Part shown: one piece after another, positions 34,692 through 43,218 of the stretch
How positions within the stretch are numbered: position 1 is the stretch's first letter
Layout of the letters: the number at the start of each line of letters is the position of its first letter
Assembly (NCBI GenBank): GCA_942492915.1
Contig: OW818662.1
Coordinates: 1,736,001-1,800,000 of the forward strand
Direction: 5' to 3'
Length of the DNA stretch: 64,000 bases
DNA from: Turneriella sp942492915
GTDB taxonomy: Bacteria > Spirochaetota > Leptospiria > Turneriellales > Turneriellaceae
Position numbers and translations under genes: made by a program
Notes under the pieces: generated by a model
The model's database searches: none
What the model was told of the DNA's origin: nothing
What the model saw: the letters and a program-made list of their open reading frames with translations, nothing else

Positions 34692-37025
34692 ATGCCCGCT
34701 GCCGAGAAAACTACCGTAGCCATTCTGGGGGCGGGCTTGTTGCAGATGCCCTTTATGCGGGCTGCGCGGGCTCTGGGCCTGAAGGTGCTGGCACTCGACC
34801 AGAACCACAACGCTACCGGCCGCGACGAAGCGACAAATTTTCTGCACGTGCAGATCGCTGATCCGGACGCCGTCATCGCGGCGTTGAGACCTCTGCAAAC
34901 AGAACTTGCCTTTGTCGTCACGGTCGCTACGGATTTTTCCCATATTGTCGGGCGCGTCAACGACGCCCTTTTATTACCCGGGCTGAATACCCGGCAGGGA
35001 GAGGTGCTGACGCATAAAGGTAAAATGCGGGATTTCTGCCGCGAGCACCAGCACGCACACCCGCCTTATGTGTACGCAACGGATAAAGAAACCTGCGCGG
35101 CCTGGATGGCGTCAACCCCTTGCGCTGACGGATTCGTGATCAAACCGGTTCAGAATATGGGCGCCCGTGGCGTCATGCTGCTTAAAGAAGCGAAAGATCT
35201 CTCGTTTGCTTTTGAATTCGCGCAGTGCGCGGCTGGCAGAACGGCTGCACCAGACGCAGTGATCATCGAGCACTTTGTACCAGCGCGCGAAATCTCTGTC
35301 GATGCGCTCTGTTTTGAGGGAAAAGTGTTTCTGACCGGAGTCGCCGACCGTCTGATAGAGGTTAAAGACCGGCATTTTTTTATTGAGAACGGCCACACGC
35401 TACCTGCCAATACCACTCGCGCAGAAAACGACGCGATTCTGCGCACGCTTCAGGCATACGCCGACTCACTGCAATCTCTCAGCGACAGGCCGTACCATGG
35501 GGCGCTCAAAGGTGACCTGCGGCTCACGGCAGAGGGCAAGGTCGTCATCGGCGAAATTGCCGGCCGCCTGTCGGGCGGCTTCATGAGCACGCACACCTAC
35601 CCCGCCGCACACGGGCGCAGCCTCATGGAAATGTTCATTCGCCTGATGCAGAACGACCGCAGTGTAATTCTGACACCCGACGAGGCGCTGCAGGCAAGTC
35701 GCGTCGCAATCGAAAGATCGCTCTACGCAAATCCGGGTGAACTTTCGAACCTGCTCAACAAGGCAGATCTCGGCAAGCTACAGGCAGAATTTGCGGAGCG
35801 TGGGGTGAGCCTCGTTCACTGCAACTACCAGAACGGCGATGTTGTGCAGAACCTGCAGAATAATATCGGTAAGGTCTACCATAATGTGATTGATGCTGGT
35901 GATACTGCCTCGGCCGAAGCGGTCTTCGCCGATTTGCGCGCGCGCCTGCAATTCACGAGCCTGATACCCGATTACAATGCGCGGGTCATGGCGAAAAAGG
36001 CACGCGAGAATTTCAACAACGACTTCTGCTGGGTTTGCAAAGTCTGCGACGGTGGCTATTGCGCCTCGGGGGTACCGGGCATGGGCGCGCGCGGCGAGAT
36101 GAATGCGTTTCGCGACAACGTGCAGGCTCTGGCAGAATACAAGATTGTTCCCCGGTATACATCCGCATCATCTTCTGATAGCAGCGTCGACACGACGGTT
36201 CAGCTGTTTAACAAAAGCGAACTGAAGCTTGATGCACCGATTTTGTCTGCGCCGATTACCGGCAGCGTCACCAATATGGGTGGTTCGATTACCGAATTTG
36301 ACTACGCTCTTGAAACCGGCAGCGGACTCACCGCCATGAACCTGATGCCGACTTTTGGCGACGGAGCCTCTGCCGACAAATACCGCGTCGGGCTTCATAC
36401 TATTGAACTTTTAGGGCGGGGATTTCCCGTATTCAAACCGCGCAGCGACCAAAAAGAACTTTTGACGCGCATCGCCGAGGCCGAACAGGCCGGTGCGGCT
36501 GCCTGGGCAATCGACATCGACGGTGTTTCTTTCAAGACTATGGTACTTAAGAATGCGGCGACATCGCGCAAGTCGCTCTCTGAACTCAAAGAGCTGGTGG
36601 ATTCATCGCCCCTGCCCTGTGTGATAAAGGGCGTGATGACCATTGCCGATGCAGAAACGGCGATCGCCGCCGGCGCCTCTGCACTCGTCGTGAGCAACCA
36701 CGGGGGCCGCGTGCTTGACGGTATGCCGGGAACAGCGCGCGTTTTGCCCGGCATCAGCGCTTACGTCAGGCAGAGGGCACCGCACATGCAGGTACTTGTT
36801 GACGGTGGAATTCGTTCAGGTGCGGATATCTTTCGCATGCTCGCGCTCGGGGCCCATGCAGTACTGATCGGCCGCCCTATCGCCATTATGGCTGTTGGCC
36901 AGGGCCGGGTGGGAGTTCAAAGCCTGCTGAAGCACTACATTGCTGAACTGCAACAGACAATGCGTGTTCTGGGGCTGAATTCAATCGGCGAAATCGGGCC
37001 GCAGCATATCAGTCGCTTTCTATAG
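34692..37025 (+). CDS. ATP-grasp / FMN-dependent alpha-hydroxyacid oxidase fusion protein
   Basis: From the ATG at 34692 this is 777 residues with two enzymes in one chain. Residues 1 to ~400 are an ATP-grasp ligase: a Rossmann-like start TVAILGAGLLQMPFMRAARA, nucleotide-binding Lys in GFVIKPVQNMGARGV, and metal-binding EIAGRLSGGF. Residues ~430-777 are an FMN-dependent alpha-hydroxyacid dehydrogenase. They contain the four-Cys segment FCWVCKVCDGGYCASGVPGM (from residue 445), active-site His670 in SNHGGRVLDG, and the phosphate-binding VLVDGGIRSGADIFR and LIGRPIAIMA. The Cys segment also precedes the FMN barrel in stand-alone clostridial homologues. I know of no described ATP-grasp fusion of this kind. 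The combined reaction is unknown. The start at 34668 would overlap bolA and is less likely. Confidence 0.88.
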   Translation: MPAAEKTTVAILGAGLLQMPFMRAARALGLKVLALDQNHNATGRDEATNFLHVQIADPDAVIAALRPLQTELAFVVTVATDFSHIVGRVNDALLLPGLNTRQGEVLTHKGKMRDFCREHQHAHPPYVYATDKETCAAWMASTPCADGFVIKPVQNMGARGVMLLKEAKDLSFAFEFAQCAAGRTAAPDAVIIEHFVPAREISVDALCFEGKVFLTGVADRLIEVKDRHFFIENGHTLPANTTRAENDAILRTLQAYADSLQSLSDRPYHGALKGDLRLTAEGKVVIGEIAGRLSGGFMSTHTYPAAHGRSLMEMFIRLMQNDRSVILTPDEALQASRVAIERSLYANPGELSNLLNKADLGKLQAEFAERGVSLVHCNYQNGDVVQNLQNNIGKVYHNVIDAGDTASAEAVFADLRARLQFTSLIPDYNARVMAKKARENFNNDFCWVCKVCDGGYCASGVPGMGARGEMNAFRDNVQALAEYKIVPRYTSASSSDSSVDTTVQLFNKSELKLDAPILSAPITGSVTNMGGSITEFDYALETGSGLTAMNLMPTFGDGASADKYRVGLHTIELLGRGFPVFKPRSDQKELLTRIAEAEQAGAAAWAIDIDGVSFKTMVLKNAATSRKSLSELKELVDSSPLPCVIKGVMTIADAETAIAAGASALVVSNHGGRVLDGMPGTARVLPGISAYVRQRAPHMQVLVDGGIRSGADIFRMLALGAHAVLIGRPIAIMAVGQGRVGVQSLLKHYIAELQQTMRVLGLNSIGEIGPQHISRFL

Positions 37026-37090
37026 GCCGCCGACTGAGGCTGAAAGAATACTGTTTGACACCCCTTGACTTGAGGCAAATCTAAACCAGC

Positions 37091-40000
37091 GTGCAAATTT
37101 TCCCGACATTTCGATTGGCACCACTTTTTATACCCTTTATCTTTGGCTACTGTTCGGCAAATTTCGGTTTTGGCGACCCGGGCCTCGGCGACGGGCGTGA
37201 ACGATTTTCCGTGTTTTTCTCTGAACCCGGCAAAGACCAGGACACGATGATCGATCGCCGAGTCGACGATGAACTCGTGCGGCTGATTGATGGCGCCGAA
37301 CGCTACATGTACCTGTCTGTTTACAACTTCAACAAAACTTCAATTGTCCAGGCAGTACTGCGCGCATTTCAGCGCAATATCGATGTGCGCGTCGTGGGTG
37401 ATATTGACGAATTTTATACGAGCGGCTACCAGACAATGTATCATAGCAACATCAACATGACGCTCGGCAATGCGAACGGCATACAGCACAACAAATTTGC
37501 CGTGGTCGATGACAAATATGTCTTTATGGGCACCGGAAACCTCTCGGAAACCGATATGGTGCGCAACAATAACAACTGGTATATCATACAGAACGACACA
37601 CTCGTCAAACTTTTCAAAGATGAATTTTTGCAGATGCACAACGGGCTTTTCGCTTCACAGAAACGGCAGCGCAGCGCCACCACAACGGTGATCATCAACA
37701 ATTCACCGGTCGAGCTATACTTTTCACCCTACCAGGGCGATGAGGCGATGGACCGCATTATTGCGCTCGTCGAATCGGCCACGACGAGTATTCATTATAT
37801 GATTTTTGCACACACTCACGACGAGCTGAACGCGGCGATGATCAAAATGGCCCGGCAGCGGGGAATCCCCGTCTACGGAATTCACGACTCGACGTTCGTC
37901 TCAGGTGTTTCTGAAGAGGCTCCGAAAATCTATTCGGCCGGATTCAACAATGACGGGTCGCTGTTTGCGACGGGGCCCTTTGTCCGCTGGGACGGCAACG
38001 AGAACACCTCAATCAAGAACAATCCGGCACACGGCGGCAAAATGCACTGCAAGACAGTGCTTGTCGACGCAGGAACACCCAATGCACGCATGGCAACCGG
38101 ATCTTTCAACTGGTCAAACAATGCCATCAACAACAACGATGAGAATGTGATCATCGTCAGCCAGGCGCGGGTTGTGAACACAATTTATGAGCAGTGGAAA
38201 GGCGCGTGGGGCATCGCGAACGATATGGCGCTCAGAGTGAAGATGCGTGGGCATAACGCTGCTGCGGGCGATGTCATTATTTCAGAAATCGGCTGGGGTG
38301 GCTCGACAGACGGCGGTACCATCGACCGAAGTGACGACTTTGTTGAAATTTTCAACAACACGAATGCGCCAATCGATCTGTCGCACTGGGCGATTCAATG
38401 GGGCACTAACGATAAGCGCAACCTGTACCCTGTGCCCGACAGCCATAACTGGTATTATGAAAATATGGAGGCCTGCGGTGTCGCCGGCTATCTCACCGCG
38501 TTACCCAACATCATCTGCGCAGGTCAGGTGCGGCTCTTCTACAATAAAAAACCTTCGGCCTTTGCCGAAACGGGCGCTGACGAAGTGATTACTTACAATG
38601 ATCAGGGCGCTGAAATCAACAGCTCGACCGGCGGTTCGCTGTCAACAGAGCACTTTAAGTTTTCGGGCACCAAAGACTTCAAACTGTCAAATTCGAGCTT
38701 TAAGATCAGGCTCTACGATAAAGCGATGAACCTGATCGACGAAGCCGGTAACGGTGATTCGGCGCCCGCCGGTGCGCTCATCGACTACCCGAGTACGGGC
38801 CCTTTCTCGACGTATTCCATGGAGCGGCGCGGCTACAACTCGGGGCCGCAACGTTTCACAACCCACCAATCGGGAAAATTGCAGTCGGCTTGGTTCACAC
38901 ACCCCGCTTCGCAGCCCTATGCGTGCACAAGCCGGCAGGATTACAGCGCCACAGCACCACCTGATGGCTGCCTGTCAAAGGCTGCGCAGACTTTTTCGTC
39001 TGCAGGTTACATCTACACGACAGAAGCAAACCCTCAGATCAAAAAGGTCGAAGCGACTTCAGCGAGCGAAATTCTGGTAACCTTTGACAGCAGCATGACA
39101 GGTGGGGCCACCAACTGCACGGGCGCCGGCGAAATTACCATTACCGAAACTGAAGACGTCGGTGCACTTTGTCCCGCACCTGCCGTTTCTTCGCTGAACG
39201 CAACTTCGAATAACGCACAGGTGCGCGTAACGCTGACCGCAGCGGTGATGGCCTCGAGCTGCCGCTACGCCGTTACCCCGGCTGCAGGTTGCCAGGACGC
39301 AGGAGGACGCACGGCTTCTGCGACGCCAATGCACCTGAACGGCTATACATCCGCATTTGCGACGGCAATCATCAATGAGATACGAGTCTCGGGAACACAG
39401 ACCGTGGCACCCTTTAATACTGAAGACTGGGCAGAGATCAAGGCGACGAGCGCGGGCACGCTGCGCGGATTAAAACTGTACTACTATAACGATCAGGAAC
39501 TGCGTCTCGTGTACGAACTCGGAGACATATACGCTTCGCAGGGCTCAATCGTGGCGATCGGGGTCGCGCAGACGGTCTTTTCTCAGGGCGACCGCACAAG
39601 CGGAACGCTGAGCTATCCACTAGCGATCCAGATCAGAGACACCAGTGGCTTCGACGCGACGGACGGCACCTTTATACTGACGTATTGCGCCACGGGTGAA
39701 AATGAGACTGTCGATACGACGCGCGCCGAATGTAATCTGCCTTATAAGGGTATTCAAGACGCGCTCTACTACACCGACCGCGACGGGTCGCTGACGAAGC
39801 TCATGGTACAGGGGCCGCTGACGCACTTTTACTACAACCTGCAATCGTTCTGGCCGATCGCAGAGCGCCCCATCTTTGGGCTCAACGACCGCACCACGCA
39901 GCTCACCGGCGCGTGCATTGCGGCCGACAGCACAACCGCCGAAAACTCGGCCTACCTGTGCACAAATTCAGGTGCAGGTGTGAGCCGGTCTGCTTCAGAC

Positions 40001-40108
40001 CTTGGTGCAGTACGAAATGCCGGCAAGACCGCATGGAAGAATTACACCGCCAGTACGGGCTCTGCTCCTTCGAATCTGACTCCGGCTGCAACCAACACGG
40101 CCTGGTAG
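37091..40108 (+). CDS. Secreted phospholipase D-like protein with lamin-tail domains
   Basis: This 1005-residue exported protein starts with GTG. The N-terminus is hydrophobic (LAPLFIPFIFGYC), possibly a relaxed lipobox with Cys21. Two PLD (HKD) motifs follow: HNKFAVVDDKYVFMGTGNLS near residue 134, and HCKTVLVDAG followed by ARMATGSFNWSNN near residue 317. After them comes a lamin-tail-type domain (VIISEIGWGGS, DFVEIFNNTNAPIDLSHWAI, residues ~393-540), a Cys-rich Ig-like domain (~645-745) and a second lamin-tail-like block (IINEIRVSG, ~757 on). PLD domains of this type act on phospholipids or nucleic acids. Lamin-tail domains often accompany extracellular nucleases and phosphodiesterases. Confidence 0.85.
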   Translation: MQIFPTFRLAPLFIPFIFGYCSANFGFGDPGLGDGRERFSVFFSEPGKDQDTMIDRRVDDELVRLIDGAERYMYLSVYNFNKTSIVQAVLRAFQRNIDVRVVGDIDEFYTSGYQTMYHSNINMTLGNANGIQHNKFAVVDDKYVFMGTGNLSETDMVRNNNNWYIIQNDTLVKLFKDEFLQMHNGLFASQKRQRSATTTVIINNSPVELYFSPYQGDEAMDRIIALVESATTSIHYMIFAHTHDELNAAMIKMARQRGIPVYGIHDSTFVSGVSEEAPKIYSAGFNNDGSLFATGPFVRWDGNENTSIKNNPAHGGKMHCKTVLVDAGTPNARMATGSFNWSNNAINNNDENVIIVSQARVVNTIYEQWKGAWGIANDMALRVKMRGHNAAAGDVIISEIGWGGSTDGGTIDRSDDFVEIFNNTNAPIDLSHWAIQWGTNDKRNLYPVPDSHNWYYENMEACGVAGYLTALPNIICAGQVRLFYNKKPSAFAETGADEVITYNDQGAEINSSTGGSLSTEHFKFSGTKDFKLSNSSFKIRLYDKAMNLIDEAGNGDSAPAGALIDYPSTGPFSTYSMERRGYNSGPQRFTTHQSGKLQSAWFTHPASQPYACTSRQDYSATAPPDGCLSKAAQTFSSAGYIYTTEANPQIKKVEATSASEILVTFDSSMTGGATNCTGAGEITITETEDVGALCPAPAVSSLNATSNNAQVRVTLTAAVMASSCRYAVTPAAGCQDAGGRTASATPMHLNGYTSAFATAIINEIRVSGTQTVAPFNTEDWAEIKATSAGTLRGLKLYYYNDQELRLVYELGDIYASQGSIVAIGVAQTVFSQGDRTSGTLSYPLAIQIRDTSGFDATDGTFILTYCATGENETVDTTRAECNLPYKGIQDALYYTDRDGSLTKLMVQGPLTHFYYNLQSFWPIAERPIFGLNDRTTQLTGACIAADSTTAENSAYLCTNSGAGVSRSASDLGAVRNAGKTAWKNYTASTGSAPSNLTPAATNTAW

Positions 40109-40178
40109 ACACTGCACGATCGTTTACTATTAAATTGGCACGCCAGGTGCCCGCGGAGCCATTTTCATATGGTTACCT

Positions 40179-40931
40179 ATGCTCTGCCGCCTCGCGATAA
40201 TTACACTCTTTGCCACGGCAGTCTCTGCAGGTGAAGGCACCTTCACATACCAGCTCGCGGGCAAGAGCTACACGCTGAACGGCGGCATGGCGGCGATTCA
40301 GCAAAAGAATGGCAAGCTGCAGCTCGTGATCGGTGTAAAAGATCAGTCTGCCCGGGGGCAGCTGGCGATCACAGCCGAAATTGCCGCCAACTCTCTTTCA
40401 GCACCCATCGAATTGAATTCTGAAATCGCGCTGGTTTCTGCCATTTTTATCAACACCCAAGGCATCTATTCGGTTGCCCCGCATGTAACATTGGCGCGTG
40501 ACGATTTCATGCGCTACACAAAGAAAGAAGAAATAGAGACGAACGAAACCGAAGATGACCCCGATGACCGTTCGCACCAGCAGCTCGGCGAATGCGGCAA
40601 CGGCATGACCGACGCTTGCTCGAGGGCGCAAAAGTACCACCAGAAGCGCCGCCGTAAGAAGATCAGAGTCAGGTACGTAAAGCACGCCCCGACCTGGGTA
40701 AGCAAGGCACGTAACGAACGCGTTTCTTCAGGCGACGGCATCATGAAAGAAGAAAAATACCGCGATACTTCACTCGTGGTGCGGTTGAAACCGGTCACGG
40801 TCAATGGCAAACTGGTACGCATTGACGGCACCTTCGCCGGAGTGATGATCTTTAATGAGGGTATGAAACCCGGCGTCAGAACGACGCTGCAGAATGGTCA
40901 ATTCTCCGTCGGGGTGCAGAGCACCCCTTAA
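40179..40931 (+). CDS. Secreted protein of unknown function with basic central region
   Basis: This 250-residue protein has a signal peptide (MLCRLAIITLFATAVSAG). The middle changes from an acidic stretch (EEIETNETEDDPDD) to a very basic one (KYHQKRRRKKIRVRYVKH), framed by a Cys pair (ECGNGMTDAC). The C-terminal part is beta-rich (VNGKLVRIDGTFAGVMIFNEG). I do not recognise a family. It follows the PLD-like gene by 70 nt and is convergent with the deacetylase-like gene, with 4 bp between the stops. Confidence 0.65.
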   Translation: MLCRLAIITLFATAVSAGEGTFTYQLAGKSYTLNGGMAAIQQKNGKLQLVIGVKDQSARGQLAITAEIAANSLSAPIELNSEIALVSAIFINTQGIYSVAPHVTLARDDFMRYTKKEEIETNETEDDPDDRSHQQLGECGNGMTDACSRAQKYHQKRRRKKIRVRYVKHAPTWVSKARNERVSSGDGIMKEEKYRDTSLVVRLKPVTVNGKLVRIDGTFAGVMIFNEGMKPGVRTTLQNGQFSVGVQSTP

Positions 40932-40935
40932 AACC

Positions 40936-42051
40936 TTACAGGCCTTTCGGGTCTGGCTTTTCTTTGTACCCGAATATCACGCTCAGCGTCTTAAAATCCC
41001 ATTTGCCGTCGCGCTTGAGAGTGCGGCTGAGTGTGTGCGCGCAACGTTTCGCGCTCGCCGGGAAACGTGCAATGATATCGCCCTTGCCCGCGTTCGCACG
41101 CAGAAACGGCCAGACTTTTGCCGGTGATTTGCTGCACATCGCCGTCATGTCGTATGTCACACGTTTGTTTGTCATATCCATAACGTTTGCAGTGGTATTC
41201 AGCGCTTTGTTGTAACGTGCGGGCAGCAGTACGAAACGTTTTTCTTCGGCCTTCATCGCGGCAAAGATGGCGCGCGCCGAAGCGACGGTTGTCGTAAGGC
41301 TGTTCAGGTCACGAATGACAAAACCCCAGACATCGCCTGTCTGCTCGAGGGCGTTCTTGAGGTACGGCCCTATCATGTCTTGTTCGAGCACCTCTTTGAT
41401 TGAGGCGCTCTGGTCGGGTTCAGAAAAGGCGCCTTGCCTCAGATCGAGCGCAAGCCATGTTTCCTGCTTATATTCCTCAATTTGCGAAGCAAGTTCTTTG
41501 GCGCCATCGGCTGGTTTGAGGCCAAACGTCAGCGGCACGCCCAGCGTCTGCCACGCTGTGAGTTCGTCTGCTGTCGCGAGATTATCGACGTAGACTGCAA
41601 TGCGCGACGCGGGTTTGACAGAACCCCAGAGCGCTGTTCCCTGGCTGGTCACATGCAGACGCACGTAGACCGCACGCACGCGATTGCCGTCACGGCGTTC
41701 AAAGCGGTACCAATAATGGCCCGTTGACCCCTTGATGTCATATGATTCTTTGCGGAACAAGAATCCCTTCTTAAAGAGGTAATCGAGCACCTTGTCGCGC
41801 TCGGCCGACGTGTAATCGGCGTTGCACGCGATCGAGATCACCGGTTCTTCAAACTTGCTGGTGAGTTCGGCCGCGCATGATTTTTCTTCCCACAGGCCGG
41901 CCATTTCGTTGCCGAGCAGCGCGAGGTCATCGCTGCCTTCATCTCCTTCTTTCTTGTCTGACTCTGCCGCAGGTTCTGCTGCGCCGATCACGAAAAACGT
42001 TGCGGTAAAAAGGAGAAGTACGCTGATAAAAAGTTTACGGTATTTGGTCAT
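40936..42051 (-). CDS. Divergent polysaccharide deacetylase-like exported protein
   Basis: This 371-residue protein has an N-terminal signal or anchor (LFISVLLLFTATFFVIGAAEP). The C-terminal half resembles the divergent polysaccharide deacetylase family (YibQ, DUF610): RIAVYVDNLATADELTAWQT, then LGVPLTFGLKP, SQIEEYKQETWLALDL and IRDLNSLTTTVASARAIFAAM. In that family the first strand usually ends in DD, but here it is DN, and the canonical metal-binding His residues are not obvious. Activity is therefore uncertain. It lies 9 nt downstream of the Pro/Ala-tailed secreted protein, so they form a two-gene operon. Confidence 0.6.
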   Translation of the reverse strand: MTKYRKLFISVLLLFTATFFVIGAAEPAAESDKKEGDEGSDDLALLGNEMAGLWEEKSCAAELTSKFEEPVISIACNADYTSAERDKVLDYLFKKGFLFRKESYDIKGSTGHYWYRFERRDGNRVRAVYVRLHVTSQGTALWGSVKPASRIAVYVDNLATADELTAWQTLGVPLTFGLKPADGAKELASQIEEYKQETWLALDLRQGAFSEPDQSASIKEVLEQDMIGPYLKNALEQTGDVWGFVIRDLNSLTTTVASARAIFAAMKAEEKRFVLLPARYNKALNTTANVMDMTNKRVTYDMTAMCSKSPAKVWPFLRANAGKGDIIARFPASAKRCAHTLSRTLKRDGKWDFKTLSVIFGYKEKPDPKGL

Positions 42052-42060
42052 GGTATCCTC

Positions 42061-42735
42061 TTAGAATTCAATTTTTGGCGGCTTAACCGATGGGGCAGCC
42101 GGCGCCGCGGGAATCGCAGGCGCTGCAGGAACACCAGGTATAGCAGGTGCCGGGGCTGCGGGCGCAGGCGCTGGCTCTACCTTCTCAGGCGCTGCTTCTG
42201 CCGATGCTTTTCCGCTGTCGGCGCTGCCATCAGAGAAATCGAGCGACAAGAGCGCATTGTCAAAAACGTATTCGTATTCTTTGCGGCGCGAATTCGGCGC
42301 TACGCAGATCAGCTGCAGCACTTTATCGTCTGAGACGACGAATGCGGTCGTGAGCGTATACTGGTTCTTCCCGATACGCGCGTTCCAGACCTGCTTCTCG
42401 ACACCCTTGCGAAAGCTCAGCTCTTTGCGCTTCGCAAGAAACACCCGGTCATATTTGACTGCCAGCCGCGTTCTGAGCTGCAGTACCAGAGTTTCAAGAT
42501 CGGCGTTATCTGTCGAATACGACCGAACTTCAATCGCGACCCGGCCTCGGCGGTCTTTCTTTTCAAAATGGACATTGGCGACCTTTTCGCGCGAGCGGGA
42601 GGCCTGCGCCCATTGCGCGGGAATGTCGATACTGAAGCCCGGTTCGTCTGATTTCGGCTCCCAGTAGAACGGCAGCGCCGCCAACGACCCGGCTGAAACC
42701 AGGGCGAAAAGGTATAGGGTAATTACGCGCAGCAT
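42061..42735 (-). CDS. Secreted protein with PsbP-like core and Pro/Ala-rich tail
   Basis: This 224-residue protein has a signal peptide (MLRVITLYLFALVSAGSLAA), then a domain beginning GFSIDIPAQW that is reminiscent of small PsbP/DUF1795-like proteins (SIDIPAQWAQA..., LQLICVAPNSRRKEYEYVFDNALLSLDF). It ends in a ~45-residue Pro/Ala/Val-rich tail (PAPAPAAPAPAIPGVPAAPA) that probably spans peptidoglycan or is disordered. The family call is tentative. It is upstream of the deacetylase-like gene and divergent from yidD. Confidence 0.6.
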   Translation of the reverse strand: MLRVITLYLFALVSAGSLAALPFYWEPKSDEPGFSIDIPAQWAQASRSREKVANVHFEKKDRRGRVAIEVRSYSTDNADLETLVLQLRTRLAVKYDRVFLAKRKELSFRKGVEKQVWNARIGKNQYTLTTAFVVSDDKVLQLICVAPNSRRKEYEYVFDNALLSLDFSDGSADSGKASAEAAPEKVEPAPAPAAPAPAIPGVPAAPAIPAAPAAPSVKPPKIEF

Positions 42736-42881
42736 ATAGTCTCTCCTTTAGATAATCGGTAAACCTGCAACCCAAATTGAATTATCCGGTGCGGTTTCAC
42801 CACGGCTCACCTTACCCCGGCACCAGCCATTCGGTTTATCCATTGACAGGCCGGTGCCGCTGCCGGTGTACGCAGAGGCGG

Positions 42882-43217
42882 ATGTTCAAGCTTCTTGGTA
42901 TCTTTTTCGCCGTATGTGCGCTGAACGCTGAAGAACCGTGGAGTCTCAGCCGCGCGCATCCGGTCACCCGCGAGACCGTCGCCCCTGACCATGCGCACAA
43001 ACCACTGCCCCTGAATCCGCTGATTCGCTTCTACCAGTCGTATATTAGCCCCCTGAGTGGCTCTACCTGCCGCTACACACCCACCTGCTCACGCTATACG
43101 GCCGAAGCAGTCGCAAAATTCGGCCTGCTCAAAGGGCTCGTCATGGGCACCGACCGGCTGATACGCTGCCATCCGGGCCAGCGCGAATACCCGATAGATT
43201 TGCCTGTAGAATACTGA
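42882..43217 (+). CDS. yidD: Membrane protein insertion efficiency factor YidD, with a signal-peptide-like N-terminus
   Basis: YidD assists YidC-dependent insertion at the membrane. The 111 residues from the ATG at 42882 (preceded by AGAGGCGG) contain the family block NPLIRFYQSYISPLSGSTCR, YTPTCSRYTAEAV, FGLLKGLVMGTDRLIRCHPG and EYPIDLPVEY. Unlike the usual ~70-85-residue proteins, it starts with MFKLLGIFFAVCALNAEEPW, which looks like a cleavable signal peptide, followed by a ~25-residue linker. It is not beside rnpA or yidC. The frame is open back to 42777, but that region does not look like coding sequence. The next gene starts 1 nt after the stop. Confidence 0.85.
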   Translation: MFKLLGIFFAVCALNAEEPWSLSRAHPVTRETVAPDHAHKPLPLNPLIRFYQSYISPLSGSTCRYTPTCSRYTAEAVAKFGLLKGLVMGTDRLIRCHPGQREYPIDLPVEY

Positions 43218-43218
43218 G

